In this document: piece after piece, positions 49,376 through 60,545 of the stretch
Position numbering within the stretch: position 1 is the stretch's first letter
Layout: each line of letters opens with the position of its first letter
Notes under the pieces: generated by a model
Database searches by the model: none
What the model was told of the DNA's origin: nothing
Seen by the model: only the letters and a program-made list of their open reading frames with translations
Source of the DNA: Lethocerus indicus
Taxonomy: Eukaryota; Arthropoda; Insecta; Hemiptera; Belostomatidae
Length of the DNA stretch: 64,000 nucleotides
Reading direction: 5' to 3'
Assembly (NCBI GenBank): GCA_019843655.1
Contig: JACDQD010000002.1
Location: 4,164,585-4,228,584, forward strand
Made by a program: the position numbers and the translations under genes

Positions 49376-49412
49376 GCTACTGAAGATGGCGAGCGGCCGA
49401 AACCGGTCTAGC
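49376..49412 (+). ncRNA. Hammerhead-ribozyme-like motif, copy B (best preserved)
   Basis: Stem I: GCTA (49376-49379) with TAGC (49409-49412). Core box 1: CTGAAGA (49380-49386), fitting CUGANGA. Stem II: GGC (49388-49390) with GCC (49396-49398) over GAGCG. Core box 2: GAAA (49399-49402). Stem III: the last A plus C49403 with G49406-T49407 over a 2-base loop CG. Cleavage triplet GTC (49406-49408), so the cut would fall after 49408. The one departure is an unpaired T (49387) between box 1 and stem II. GGTCT (49405-49409) can alternatively pair with AGACC (49416-49420), which would compete with the ribozyme fold. Confidence 0.5.
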
Positions 49413-52125
49413 AAAAGACCAAACCAGCGAGAGGAAACACACGAAATGTACGACATTTTAGAATATTTAGGCCTAAATAGGAGGGACGTTTGGAACAATA
49501 GTCGGGGAAAAAAATATAGCTCCTATAAAAGACAATGACATCATTCAGATCAAATGGAAAACCCCTTTAAACTTTTGATTTCTATTAGGAACACTGATTA
49601 ATAGGTCCTCGCTATTTCGGTCGGTTATGATCAATTCGTCGTTATGAAGTTTAAAAGATCCGGCTCAGTTTAAAACTCGGAACAATTTCGGCCCATCGAA
49701 CTATTATATATTAATATAACGCCATTTGTAATGATTTCGACCGAGTGATCTGGTGCCAAAAATCACGAACAAAACAAAACGTGTAAGCTACGATGATACG
49801 ATGTCAAATGCAATTTCCGGACGAACGGGCCCTTTAATTAAGCGCGGATAACTGTACAAAATTATATTTCAATAGTTTAAGCCGCCGCTGAATAATTTCG
49901 AATCATTGAAACGTCAGTAACTAGATTTCGCTTTGGAACAAACCAAATAACATATTTAATAACAATAATAATTTATTTTTGTAAAAAAATAACACATCCT
50001 TTGCCCTAGCAAGTAGCGCATAATATACTGTATGAATATGTTATCGATAAAGTTTATTTGTATATGAATATTGTTGACCGAAAACATGAAAGTTGTACGG
50101 TATGTGTTGTCAAGTTTTACCTTCCGGCGGCGTACATAATTGTTTCGTCCTAAGTTACAACAGGCAGTGAGACAGTGGGGGGATGATCTGGTGAATTGGA
50201 AGTTGAATTCTTTCCAAATAATCGTTTCCGCCGTGACTCACAACGCCGGTCATGAGACAGCGGGGGCGGGCCCAGGAGGCCAATGCGCGTATTTCCATTG
50301 GGAAAAAATCGAAACGTTATAATTCTCGGAGGGTGGAAACGACTGAATTCCACTTTAGATTCCTGGCTGGCAGGTGTGGCTTCTTCGCTACCCAACTTTT
50401 ATTACCTGGTATAGGACTACAAATTGCCTGGCAGTTTCTTGAGGCGAAGAGAATTTGCCAGTGCAATTGCAAATAGAATAGCCAGCCACTATGTTTCGCG
50501 ATTGAATCGATAAATACATTACACAGCAGATATTTAAAAAACTGAATTCCGGAAGATTCCTCGCAGATTTTGGATAATTTTCATATTTTTACCTTTCCTT
50601 TATACTCAGCGTTTAATACTTCTGTACAAATGGGCGGTATGAGTTTGGAATATTTTTTATTTTCGATTTTTCAACTTTCCTCCGTACACCACGAATAACA
50701 GATTCTCTCAGATCTTGTTATCTATCGATCAACCCTTCGATAGGATGGTTTTATAGCCCTGTTTGGGGCTGAGTATTAGCGGATATTATCTCGGATCCGA
50801 ATTATTATGCAAATGTAGGATGCAGCGGCCTATGCCGGTTGGCCACCGCGGCCCTCTTCTTCCCAGATCAATTTAACCGATTAGTGCCGCATTTTTTGTC
50901 CTCCTTTTTCATCGCTCTCGACGCTGGTCTTCATTAGTGCCCGCCTCCCTTCGAGAAACTTCAACTTGTTATTATGACACCCCCTTTACCACTTTTTTTC
51001 TCTCCTCCTCTCCCGTTCAATCTTTTCAAATGTGACCTCCCAAAGCACTGATTTCATGTCCGAACCTCGACCCAATTAGAGCGGCGGCTAAAATGTCGCG
51101 TCACTGTTTTAACAAACAGTGGAAATCTTCCATTTCTCTATTCTACTAAATCTACTCATAATTAATGAATCAGTAGCTTTCAGTTAGAACCTCGAGGAAC
51201 TAATAAGTTTCATAGATTAATGGTAATTCGAGTTCTTACCACTAGTCGGAATTCTTCTTATCCACTTTCAATTCGCGTAAACTCTGCAAAAATTGGTGTA
51301 AACTCTGACTAGAGAAAACGTATATGTTTAAAAATGGAGCGTGTCGGGGCCGGCCGGTTCCCAAACTATTTCCATCAATATGTCAGATCGTGATTGTTGT
51401 TTTTCCGATCTGAAATGTTCCACGGCGAATGTTCCGAGCGAATTTCAATGAACGAAACAAAGTCCGAAGTTCGACGAGAGGTAATAGACGGACCGGATCA
51501 TTATTCAATACGCGGTACGGTATACGATTGAGCTTAGTTAAAGTTACAAATTTATTAAAATCTCAATTCATTCGGGTGGAAGTTGGTAACAATTTATTTG
51601 ATCCTAAAGCGGAAGGTTTTGAGGATTTCGCCGCAGTCAGTAGTACTCTGATGTTGATCTGTTGCTAATTGTTTACTTCTGATTGCCAGTTTTCGAAGCA
51701 CGATTCGCGTTTGCCCAAAAGTGCCCGATTTACATTTAACTGTTTTGCAAACTACTTCGACTTTCCGCCCGAAGCCTCGGCCCATCCCGTTACAAACAGC
51801 CGAAGCTGACAGCGTAATGTTGTTGAGAGCGGGCGTAACAACAAAAGCGCTTTGCCGGCGCGATAGGATCTTGCGACGGATGAAATGCCGCTCTTCTGAA
51901 GGACTACTAAATTAAGTGTTGGGCGGTGACATCTCAGCCGAAAGATCGTTTGTCACCGATACCGACGTCCAGATCCAGATATCCGTTTTACATTTATACG
52001 AAACTTCAAATTAGCGGTCGACTCGGCTTTTAGAATCTGGAACCACTAATAACTGTATCGCATTACACAGCGCCCCCAGTACCTTGACATGTCCCTTTCT
52101 TGTCAACACCGGTTAGCACGCGCCT

Positions 52126-52152
52126 ATGTGTGTGTGTGTGTCTGTGTGTGTG
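52126..52152. repeat. (TG)n microsatellite
   Basis: About 13 TG units with one TC interruption. Confidence 0.93.
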
Positions 52153-52375
52153 AAAATCCCTTATCTATTATATCTAATAATAGAAGTGATTTTTATATTG
52201 TATACGTTGCAATGTGCACAGAGAATTCCTGGAGAAACCGCCGGGAATCAAAATATTATCAACTATGCTAATTTTAGGCGGATGCAGTTGTAACTAACAG
52301 TAACACATACACGTGAAACCTTCCTCATCCATTTTGAAACTTTGGAGTACATATTTGAATGTGAACATTGTAAAT

Positions 52376-52378
<3 letters not shown>

Positions 52379-52420
<42 letters not shown>
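52379..52420. repeat. (AT)n microsatellite
   Basis: About 21 AT units. Confidence 0.95.
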
Positions 52421-52424
<4 letters not shown>

Positions 52425-53534
52425 CATATACACATATGTTCGGATGCCATTTTGTAATCGCATTGAAAGTTGAATCGCTCCTCGGGCAGTTTCTGATGAT
52501 TTATCGCAGTAAGCCCCATCGTAAAATATACCCCCACCGAATAAATATTAAAGATGGGTATATTCAACTTTAAGGTGATAAGGAGAAAATATCAGGAAAA
52601 ACCGTACTCGGGTTTAATTTCCTTAAAAGTGGTCGCGTCTGTAGTATCTACCAAGTTTTCGTCGTCGTTAAATTGTCTATAATTGTCTAGGGGACGGCGC
52701 TGGTAGGACGGCCATTAGAGTATTTCGTTTAGGAAGAAATATAACGACCGGGTTGAGAAGGAAAAAGGCCGCTTGAGCCGTTTCAATAATTGACGCGGCT
52801 ACAGAAAAATACAAGGCAAAATCAAGATGTACCAGTTGTTTTTATTCAGATCGTTGCGGGAAATGGCCGTGCAATTAAAAATCAAAATTTAATAATCCTG
52901 GAATAAAAGACGGGCGAGAGGAAAGGGCTGGTATATAAAAGGTAATTGGCCGGCTATTGTCCCTCCTTGGATTGGCATTATTCATTTAAGGGCGGGAGGG
53001 GCCGGCCCTTCGGCCCGTGGATATTTCATGCCAACACCGGGACAGTTCTCAATCCGAATTATTAATTGGCCAATTCCGAATCGATTATGACCTTAATATT
53101 TTGTCAGGGAATATTCCCTTTCCCTTCGCCGTTAATTACCGGCTTCAACCGGTATCGATCGAGCACACACGCCTCAACTCTCAAACGGTAGCGGCAACAA
53201 TTAAATGGCGGCAGGGGCTGAAGGGGTCGACGATGAATTTTTTGTAATCTCGAGACGCCAATCCAGTGTACACAAACGGTCACAAAGACGACTACTAGTT
53301 TAGGCCAGGAAAAATATATGAGGAATGTTACTCGGTACAGCAGTAACAGTTCTGGCAGATAGTATCATCCGCCATGCGTGAATACGACATAATGTTACTT
53401 TCTGTACCGTGCAGTCCAGCGGGGTAACAATTAGAATAATAATCCCGTCTTAAAATACCGCTTTTGTGGTCTACGAGAGGTTGGAATACCGTAGATTTGG
53501 TGCGTTTCTGTCTCCTCTCGCTGGTTTGGTGTTT

Positions 53535-53571
53535 GCTAGACCGGTTTCGGCTGCTCGCCATCTTCAATAGC
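53535..53571 (-). ncRNA. Hammerhead-like motif, copy C left arm (damaged)
   Basis: On the minus strand it has GCTA, TTGAAGA, GGC/GCC, GAAAC, CG, GTC, TAGC. The first C of the catalytic box CUGANGA is changed to T, a change expected to abolish cleavage. All stems are kept. Confidence 0.45.
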
Positions 53572-53732
53572 GGTGTTAGTCAGTTTTGGCACTTTGGATG
53601 TTTTTTGTGCATCCTCTCACTGCACTGTCACTGTCACTTGTACTGTGGTTGTTGTATACGTGTCATGTTATTGTGTTTTCGGGGGGGGGACGTTGTCCAA
53701 AGTGATCCAAAGTGCCAAAAGTGACCAGCACC

Positions 53733-53769
53733 GCTACTGAAGGTGGCGAGCAGCCGAAACCGGTCTAGC
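53733..53769 (+). ncRNA. Hammerhead-like motif, copy C right arm (damaged)
   Basis: GCTA (53733-53736) pairs with TAGC (53766-53769). The catalytic box is CTGAAGG, so the final conserved A is lost. GAAAC, the CG loop and GTC are kept. Stem II GGC/GCC is intact. Confidence 0.45.
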
Positions 53770-53814
53770 AAAAGACCAAACCAGCCAGAGGAGACAGAAA
53801 CACGCGAAATCTAC

Positions 53815-56180
53815 AATAATCCTGTTTGTTTTTGTTTTTTAATTAGAGGATAACATGTAGGGGCAGAAAGTAAGGCCAGTTCCGAATCGTATTTTAATTT
53901 GAATTATACTTTTGGTTAGGCTTTAACCAGTAGAACCTGTATTGGAAACTTATTTAATAATGCTATCCGCATTAAACTTACTGAGGGTTGTATAATTTCA
54001 AGGCCTGAGATTAAAAACAAAAAAACCTGCATTTCGGAATCCAATTAAAAGCAATCAACCCGCCTAGTAATGTAGTCGTTATATTTCAGTTTGCGTGGGC
54101 ATATGCAAAATTGAGACGTCCTACTTTAATTGCTCTCGTCCTTAAACGAATCCCGATTTTTTTTTTTTTTACATTCTTCTGGAACAATTTATTAGTTTCC
54201 TTAGAGTCTTTTTTATCCACTATTTTATGTATCGGATGGGATATATAAATTTGCCGGCTCTTAACCGGTTTATTTTTCAACTCTTATCGAAGGACCGAGG
54301 TGACTACAAGAACGGGAAAATGGACGAAATCCTATTTAAGAATATAGGCGAACACTCAATCGAATACTGAGTTTCACATAATTCAATACATTTTGTCGCT
54401 ACGAAGTCGGCGTTTCGTAAGCGCGAGATTGAAAAAGAAGCGCGTAAAGAATTGTTTTCCTTACTCCAGTTAGTTGTTTTGGCGCTAGGGTTATAGCTGG
54501 AGCCGGTTAAGGCTGGCGGCCTGGCTTTTTTGTAAGTTCCGAGAAAGGAGGCCGGCCTTCAGTCAATATGGGCCCAACACGCCGCTTTGGATTTGCCAAT
54601 TTGACAGGCTGACCGACAATTCGACCAGAACAATTGATTTACACTGCCTGGAAATATAAAAGAAATACTCAGCACAGTTCCAAGTATACAACAGATTTCT
54701 CAGCTGTTTTGGATTTGAAATTGAAATAAATACGGATTTATTCTTCATAAATTAGTATAGCCGAATGTGCGCCAACATGCCACATGTTTAGAATCTATCA
54801 GTGCTGGCAGCATACTTGTGTCCCTCGCTGAACACGAACGCTTAAGATTTAATCGACTTTTATTTATTTTATCGTTTAATTAAAGCAATTGGGACAAATG
54901 TTATCTAAAAAATATAATGTCATAGAATAACAAAGAATCGCAAACAATTTAACGACCACACTTTAGGTAAAATATCCTTTAGTGAAGATGTACGCCTGAT
55001 AAATAAGACATAATACGACAAAATATGCATCCGTGTAATAACCTGTTCAGATTACACTCCACTGTAAGAAATATCATTTCTTATTTGAAACGTGATTTAG
55101 TGCAGCTATGAAAGAAGCGTTAACGTAATAATTAAAAACCAAAAACAAAAAAAACATCGGTAATAACTACGACGATTTTGCCAATTAAAATCACTTCGAA
55201 AAGGCATTTTCTCTCGTTAAATGAGATATCAAACGGAATGCACCCCACCCCCCACCCCCCGAAAAAAAACACCCCCCCTCTTGAAGTATAATTACTATAA
55301 TCTGTAACGACTCCGAGCGGCGATTAACCACTGCCGATTTACATGCGGTCATTACCATATAAGTTCACTCCACTATAAAGCGGATATTAATTACCGAGCT
55401 AAGTACCCAATAGAGGCCGGTCGACAACTAACAGTGGAGCTGTTGGACAGTTTTTTTCTGTGTCTAGAAACTCCGAGAGATTGAAATGTTCATCTGAGGG
55501 GAAGTTTAAAAACCCATTAACGGGAATACAGGGAGTTTCATTCCGCTTCATTCACACCGGGACGTTTATATTACACTATTCATCCGTGTTAAGTCCAACA
55601 ACTGATAAACCAGCATTTCACAACGTTCGATTTTATTCCATTCAAATCTATTATATCGTTAGATGTATTATTTTATCTTATACTCTTTCGATCAAATCAC
55701 GATTACTAGTACGAATAATCTGTTTACGAAGTCTTAGAAGACCGAAAATATTGTAAAACCGAGAGCCAAGAGAACACCTTCAAAGAAAAAATCTCTACAG
55801 AGTAAATGATGTTTTGAATCGACTATGAGTATTTTTTTGAAGCCCAATAAAATTTTTGGAGCGTAATTTCCATTTAAAATTATTCCCGTTATTGTCCCGA
55901 CGGAATTATTTACATACTGACACTGCGGTAAGCTTCAAAATTCGGTTCAAGAACCTTAGGGGGCGGCGCCTCAATTTCTATTGTCATTCATCGAGTGTGG
56001 ACGGGAGTTTAAAAGAGCCCCACCGGTGAATAACAGATTGGTATAATAAATAAGATAACTCACATTTTCGTTTAAGTGGCCCTCAAACGGGGGAAATAAA
56101 CGTTGACGACCATTTCGGAGTAAATTGAATAAAATAAACACGCCCGTTAGTTTAGCAACTCATATTTCACCCGTTATATA

Positions 56181-56183
<3 letters not shown>
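53815..56183. other. Unique AT-rich DNA, no gene seen
   Basis: T12 spans about 54159-54170. C-rich units with CCCCCCACCCCCC and a CACCCCCCC run at about 55241-55280 could form a minus-strand G-quadruplex or an i-motif. No gene. Confidence 0.48.

Positions 56184-56233
<50 letters not shown>
56184..56233. repeat. (AT)n microsatellite
   Basis: About 25 AT units. Confidence 0.95.
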
Positions 56234-56236
<3 letters not shown>

Positions 56237-58954
56237 CCTATATATAGGAGGGGAATATGATATCGGGTAAAAGAAACTTGGCTGAAAAACAAGTTGGACG
56301 GGTTGTTCAGAGAACGATGCTCTAGTTTGTCTCTAGGATATTAAATTAAGACGACATTCTTCGGCAGTGTTCCCTCCCCCTAGAACTATCTTTCGGAGAG
56401 AGCAAAAATTAAATAATTTCGACAGGGAACAAAAATATAACAAATTTCCAATTCCCTTATCCAATGGTCCGAACGGCTGCTTTGCACGAATAATGGCAAT
56501 GTACCGAATATTCGGTATGTATTTTACACGGACTAGAATAGTCCATATTTTGAGACTCTGCGATTATGTATGTACTATCAATAGTGTATACAGTGTAAAT
56601 ATGTAGTACCCATTGAACCAGTTAATATTATACATACGACCAGTAGTTACCCCCAGGAGCCTAGTTAGAGGGGCACAATGAGGAGGAGACTTTAATTGCC
56701 GTTGAGCGATCGGTGACAAATGCCTTGGGTGGGCTTAACGGCCAGCCGGAGGAGAGTGGATCGCTATTAAAAAGGACAAGAAACTATGTTCAGTGGGACA
56801 TTCGGGTGATTTACGAGGCGTATCGCTGGACAGCCACGGAGATAGCATCGGGGGCGACCCGACCCGCCGTTTCATTTCCTTAACCATCGAAATTTTAGGT
56901 TTCATTTCAGAGTTTCCACGAATATGGAAAAGAACCGCCGGCTCCGTATTTTTCAGGAGGTTGCTGAAAATGTAAAATGTAACGGGGGGGGTCCCGAAAG
57001 TAGAACGAAAACAGAGATTTGTAACTGTGGTTGGCAATGCTACGAGTTGTATAGGCTGGATGAAGCGTCGGTGTACGCGTTGTTCGGTAAAGTGAAGATG
57101 AGTTAGAGGTTGGCCGAACGGCTTAATGGATTGAGATTTAAACGGGGTCCGATTAATGGACAGGTGGACCGAATTCAAATCTGGAGCGGACACCTGGCCG
57201 GGGGCCGCTATTAAACGAGGCGGTGGGGTCGGCGCCACTTTTGAATTTTATTAGGTGTCGGCTAATAATTATTTCCCCTACCAAATAACCCGGTCCCTCG
57301 GTCCCACCGATGACGGCCCAACTCGGAGATAATATATTGTTTTTCCCGGACATATTTTCTATCGAATTATCGAAGGCACGAAGAATTAGAGGAGTCGAAT
57401 TTCAATGAAATTTATAAGAAAACGAACGGTGAGATATTTCGAGATAATTCTCTTCACTAGGCACTGTGTACTACAATCCGATTTCGAAGAAACAAAAACA
57501 ACAACAACAAAAAATCCCTCGTCACTTGTGGAAAACAACCTCCTTTTGCATGACCTTTTAAAACGCTTAGCGACACGTAAACGTTTGCAGTTTTAACCGG
57601 CGGGGGGAATTAAGCCCAGCCCTATGTTTAACTTAACATACATTGCGTGTGCCCGGCTCGCTCTTCCAGTCTCTCACGGCTGACAGAATTAAACCCGATT
57701 ATCAATTAACGAAATTTAAAGAAAAAAAGGACCATCCGGACACGCCCCGTCTTGGGCCCAAACGGTTCGCGGTGCCCTTAACGGAGTAAAAATGGAACCT
57801 CGCCTGCGGCCGGCCATTTAAAATTTAGATAAAGGACATTATTTACCGAAATAATTGCCCCGGGACGATGGCGGCCCGGCAACAACAGCGTCCATTAGCA
57901 TAGGCTAGCGTGAAAATGAAGAATGAAAGCAGTTAACGATGTTAAGGGGAATAAACGCCGCGCCCTTCTACTGTTATCTGGGCCCCTAACGTTTCATTTC
58001 AGCCTCCGCCCAATCGTAATTAAAACATTTCCTTAAGGATTCAAAGTCGGAGGAGTCTCTGAAATTATTATTGTGAAACGTTTCGAACAATCTCCTCCAT
58101 GGTTTCGGCTTCGCGCCATCACAGTCGGCTCAATGTATAATGTTGCTACAGTACACTATATTAAACAATACGAGCACATTTATCAAACATATAAAGCAGA
58201 AACTACAAACAATATTAATAAGAAAACAAAAACAAGCATTAATATAATACCACCGAGATTAATTTGTAATACCTACAGAAGAGACAGTTATCTAGAGTAT
58301 TCGAGGAAACTAAAAATGTATTTGTTTCCAATTCAATTTTTCTTAAAAGGCGAGATTGAATTATCATTGTAAGTTCTAAAAGCAGCTAAATGAGAACGAG
58401 ATCCGCGTAACGTACAAATCTATTCATAGGCCGGATGAATGGGTAAACTGAACTGAAGCCAATAGGGGGTGTTGTTGTAGAGCATGGCCGATCGGTTCTA
58501 GAGGGGCAGAAGAGGGCCTACTCCCACTGTAATTGTAAGCCGTAATGAGGCCTATGGGGCCCTTTTATGCAGCCATATTGATCCACGTAGCAATATTGAC
58601 ATTCGCGTAGTGTCGGGTTCGGATTTACCGTCTGTTTGTTCCTCTAATTTCGGGCATTTGGGCATGAGATATTGATGACCGTAATTACCACACGATGGGG
58701 TCGGTGAATCGCGTTAGGGTCGAAGAAATTATACTTTAGGTTCGGCTTCCGACTGTTTATACCGATAAATGATTCAGTTCGAAATTGATTTGTTTGAAAA
58801 TATTTTCGCGACGTTCGGTGCACACTAAACGAATCCGTTCCTTCCAGGTGTAAGGGGCCACTCTCTTATGCCCTCGTCTCCGTCCGTTCTACTTATTCGC
58901 GGGCCGTAAACGTGCTAAAACGGACGATATTAAAGGGGAGACTTGGCCGGTCGT

Positions 58955-58975
58955 CGGTGGTGGTGGTGGTGGTGG
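58955..58975. repeat. (GGT)n tract
   Basis: About six GGT triplets. Confidence 0.88.
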
Positions 58976-59299
58976 GAGGTCCGGGTGATGATGGTTTACA
59001 AGGCGTTAAGTAGGTGTAAGTAAGCGGGGGGTGGGCCCAGCCACTGCCAGCTACAGACCTCCTACCGACCACTTCATTCAACAATAAACTCCCCACTTCC
59101 CTCTCTATCTCTCTCTCGCCAGTTTACGACCTCCGGCGTACAATTACACGTAAAATAATCTTCCATAAATATTCTTGATATTTGTTCCACGGGACAGGAT
59201 AAGTATAAGAGGGCGTATTTCAAGGGCGCCGTATTCCTCCTCTCTGGGGGCGCCGCCGCTATCTCACGAGGAACACACTCCGCCCACCGATTTACGAGC

Positions 59300-59323
59300 G
59301 CCCCCCCCCACCCCCACCCCCCA
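59300..59323 (-). other. C-rich tract, minus-strand quadruplex potential
   Basis: Runs of nine, five and six C separated by single A bases. Confidence 0.6.
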
Positions 59324-60385
59324 AAACAAAAATAAAACTGTCCTTCCGACGAGATAAGGAGGCATCTCGGAAAGTCCACTGAATGATTCGCACTGAAACG
59401 AAAGGGGTGACGACGATTATCCAATTGAATAAGAAATAATACTGCCTACATAAATTTTATTAACTAACGGACGGTTAATATAATAAGGAATTAATGTTTT
59501 AAGAGATCGCGATAGAGGCTGGGGGCGTTGTCACGCCATTCAGGTACTGACCGCGCTACTCCATTACACTGCCGGCCCCGCTCTTTCATATGTTAACAAT
59601 TACGATTAGTATTATGCCATTAAACAATTAAATGCTTATCGTTTCAATCGGCTCACTGAAATATAACCGCCCCCTACTACTTGGTATCGTTCCATTTCGA
59701 ATCGCGTAGGAACTGCCCGCCACTTCCGCTAATAATAGCGCGGTTAACGGCTTAATTGTATCTCGGCGTAATGCCTGCCAATTATATATGGTTAGTTACG
59801 TTTTTTTTTTTTTTGTTTTTCATTTAAGGCGCAATAATTACACACCTGTGGGGGCGATTACGTCGAATCGTTGATAAGGGAATTCTCTCGTAGTGGGGAA
59901 AAAGAATACGGCCGCGGGTTTGTATTACATGCACGTGTCGGCACAGTCGAAGGACCAACAAGTTGCCGAAATCAAAGGTCCTCGCGCTTCCTGCCAACGG
60001 AGTAAAAGTGCGGACAGGACGTGCCTCGCTAATCCCACACAGTGCCTTTGATGGAGTCAGGTTCCCACTCAAATCTTTCTAACCGAGACACAAAAACGCC
60101 GAAATTTTATTCGAGTTCACCCGCGCTTCTAATCGGTCAACAATTTCTGAAGCCGACAAGGTTCACAATACACTTTTTTTTTGTATTATGTCAATCTTGG
60201 TTCGGAACACCTAATACTCCCACAGCGTGTGGGATGTGAAAATTGGCCCTATCATTTATGCATCGTTCTTGACCACTAATTATAGAAAAAGAACACTGGC
60301 TCCGTATAATGCGGGTTGCCACAAAGTACCGTTAAACTCGTGTATAATTAACCACTATCAAACATATCGAATTCACATTATAATA

Positions 60386-60390
<5 letters not shown>

Positions 60391-60443
<53 letters not shown>
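60391..60443. repeat. (AT)n microsatellite
   Basis: About 26 AT units, one of the longest in the window. Confidence 0.95.
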
Positions 60444-60446
<3 letters not shown>

Positions 60447-60527
60447 GTGTGTTAATAAGAACTCGTTCGGACGCGAAATATTACGTTAATTGCGTCCTCA
60501 AGACGTCACGTCTAAGCAATAATTTTA

Positions 60528-60545
60528 TTGAATTTCGAAATTCAA
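60528..60545. repeat. 18 bp perfect palindrome TTGAATTTCGAAATTCAA
   Basis: Perfect on both strands and of mixed composition. About a quarter of such an event would be expected by chance in 64 kb. Confidence 0.6.

Larger units (their letters stand above)
48405..49450 (+). mobile_element. Composite non-autonomous retroelement, copy B
   Basis: Same architecture as copy A but with an expanded array: minisatellite units at 48405-49056, an inverted unit end at 49063-49087, a spacer of about 290 bases, a hammerhead-like core at 49376-49412, and a tail GAGAGGAAACACACGAAAT. The spacer is clearly homologous to that of copy A, including AACAGGAAAACTTTT, ACAACATCCCCCAAAA and CCACAGTACAAGTG, but holds an unrelated stretch of roughly 60 bases near 49150-49215. 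No protein frame of a retroelement is present. It is best read as non-autonomous and related to Penelope-like elements or animal retrozymes; this class assignment is inferred from the ribozyme motif and from the inverted arrangement of copy C. Confidence 0.65.
49451..53490. other. Unique non-coding DNA, no gene seen
   Basis: No supported gene. A CTCF-like core CAGCGCCCCCAGTACC lies at 52068-52083 (minus-strand reading GGTACTGGGGGCGCTG). TACCGG/CCGGTA forms a small hairpin near 53139-53156. Homeodomain-type TAATTA words and GGCCGG words are common, as in the rest of the window. Confidence 0.42.
53491..53814. mobile_element. Inverted-pair copy of the hammerhead element (copy C)
   Basis: Left arm 53491-53599 and right arm 53705-53814 are reverse complements of each other over about 110 bases with few changes. 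The outer ends are exactly GTAGATTT and AAATCTAC. Both arms equal the hammerhead end of copies A and B. The left arm is in minus orientation and continues inward (to about 53690) into the same spacer, so a minus copy meets a short plus copy head to head. Inverted terminal repeats are a known outcome for Penelope-like elements. The minisatellite part is absent. No clear target-site duplication was found. Confidence 0.65.
56234..60390. other. Unique non-coding DNA with GC-richer patches
   Basis: The longest frame, minus 56735-57238 (about 167 codons), has no domain I know, no signal peptide and no splice context, so it is not called. From about 57.6 to 58.05 kb the sequence is free of simple repeats and mixes TAATTA/ATTAA words with GGCC-rich words. 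That texture resembles an enhancer, but conservation cannot be judged from one sequence. Confidence 0.4.

Noticed and set aside
56735..57238. 167-codon minus-strand frame
   Set aside because: No domain, membrane segment, splice or promoter support; within reach of chance in a 64 kb AT-leaning window.
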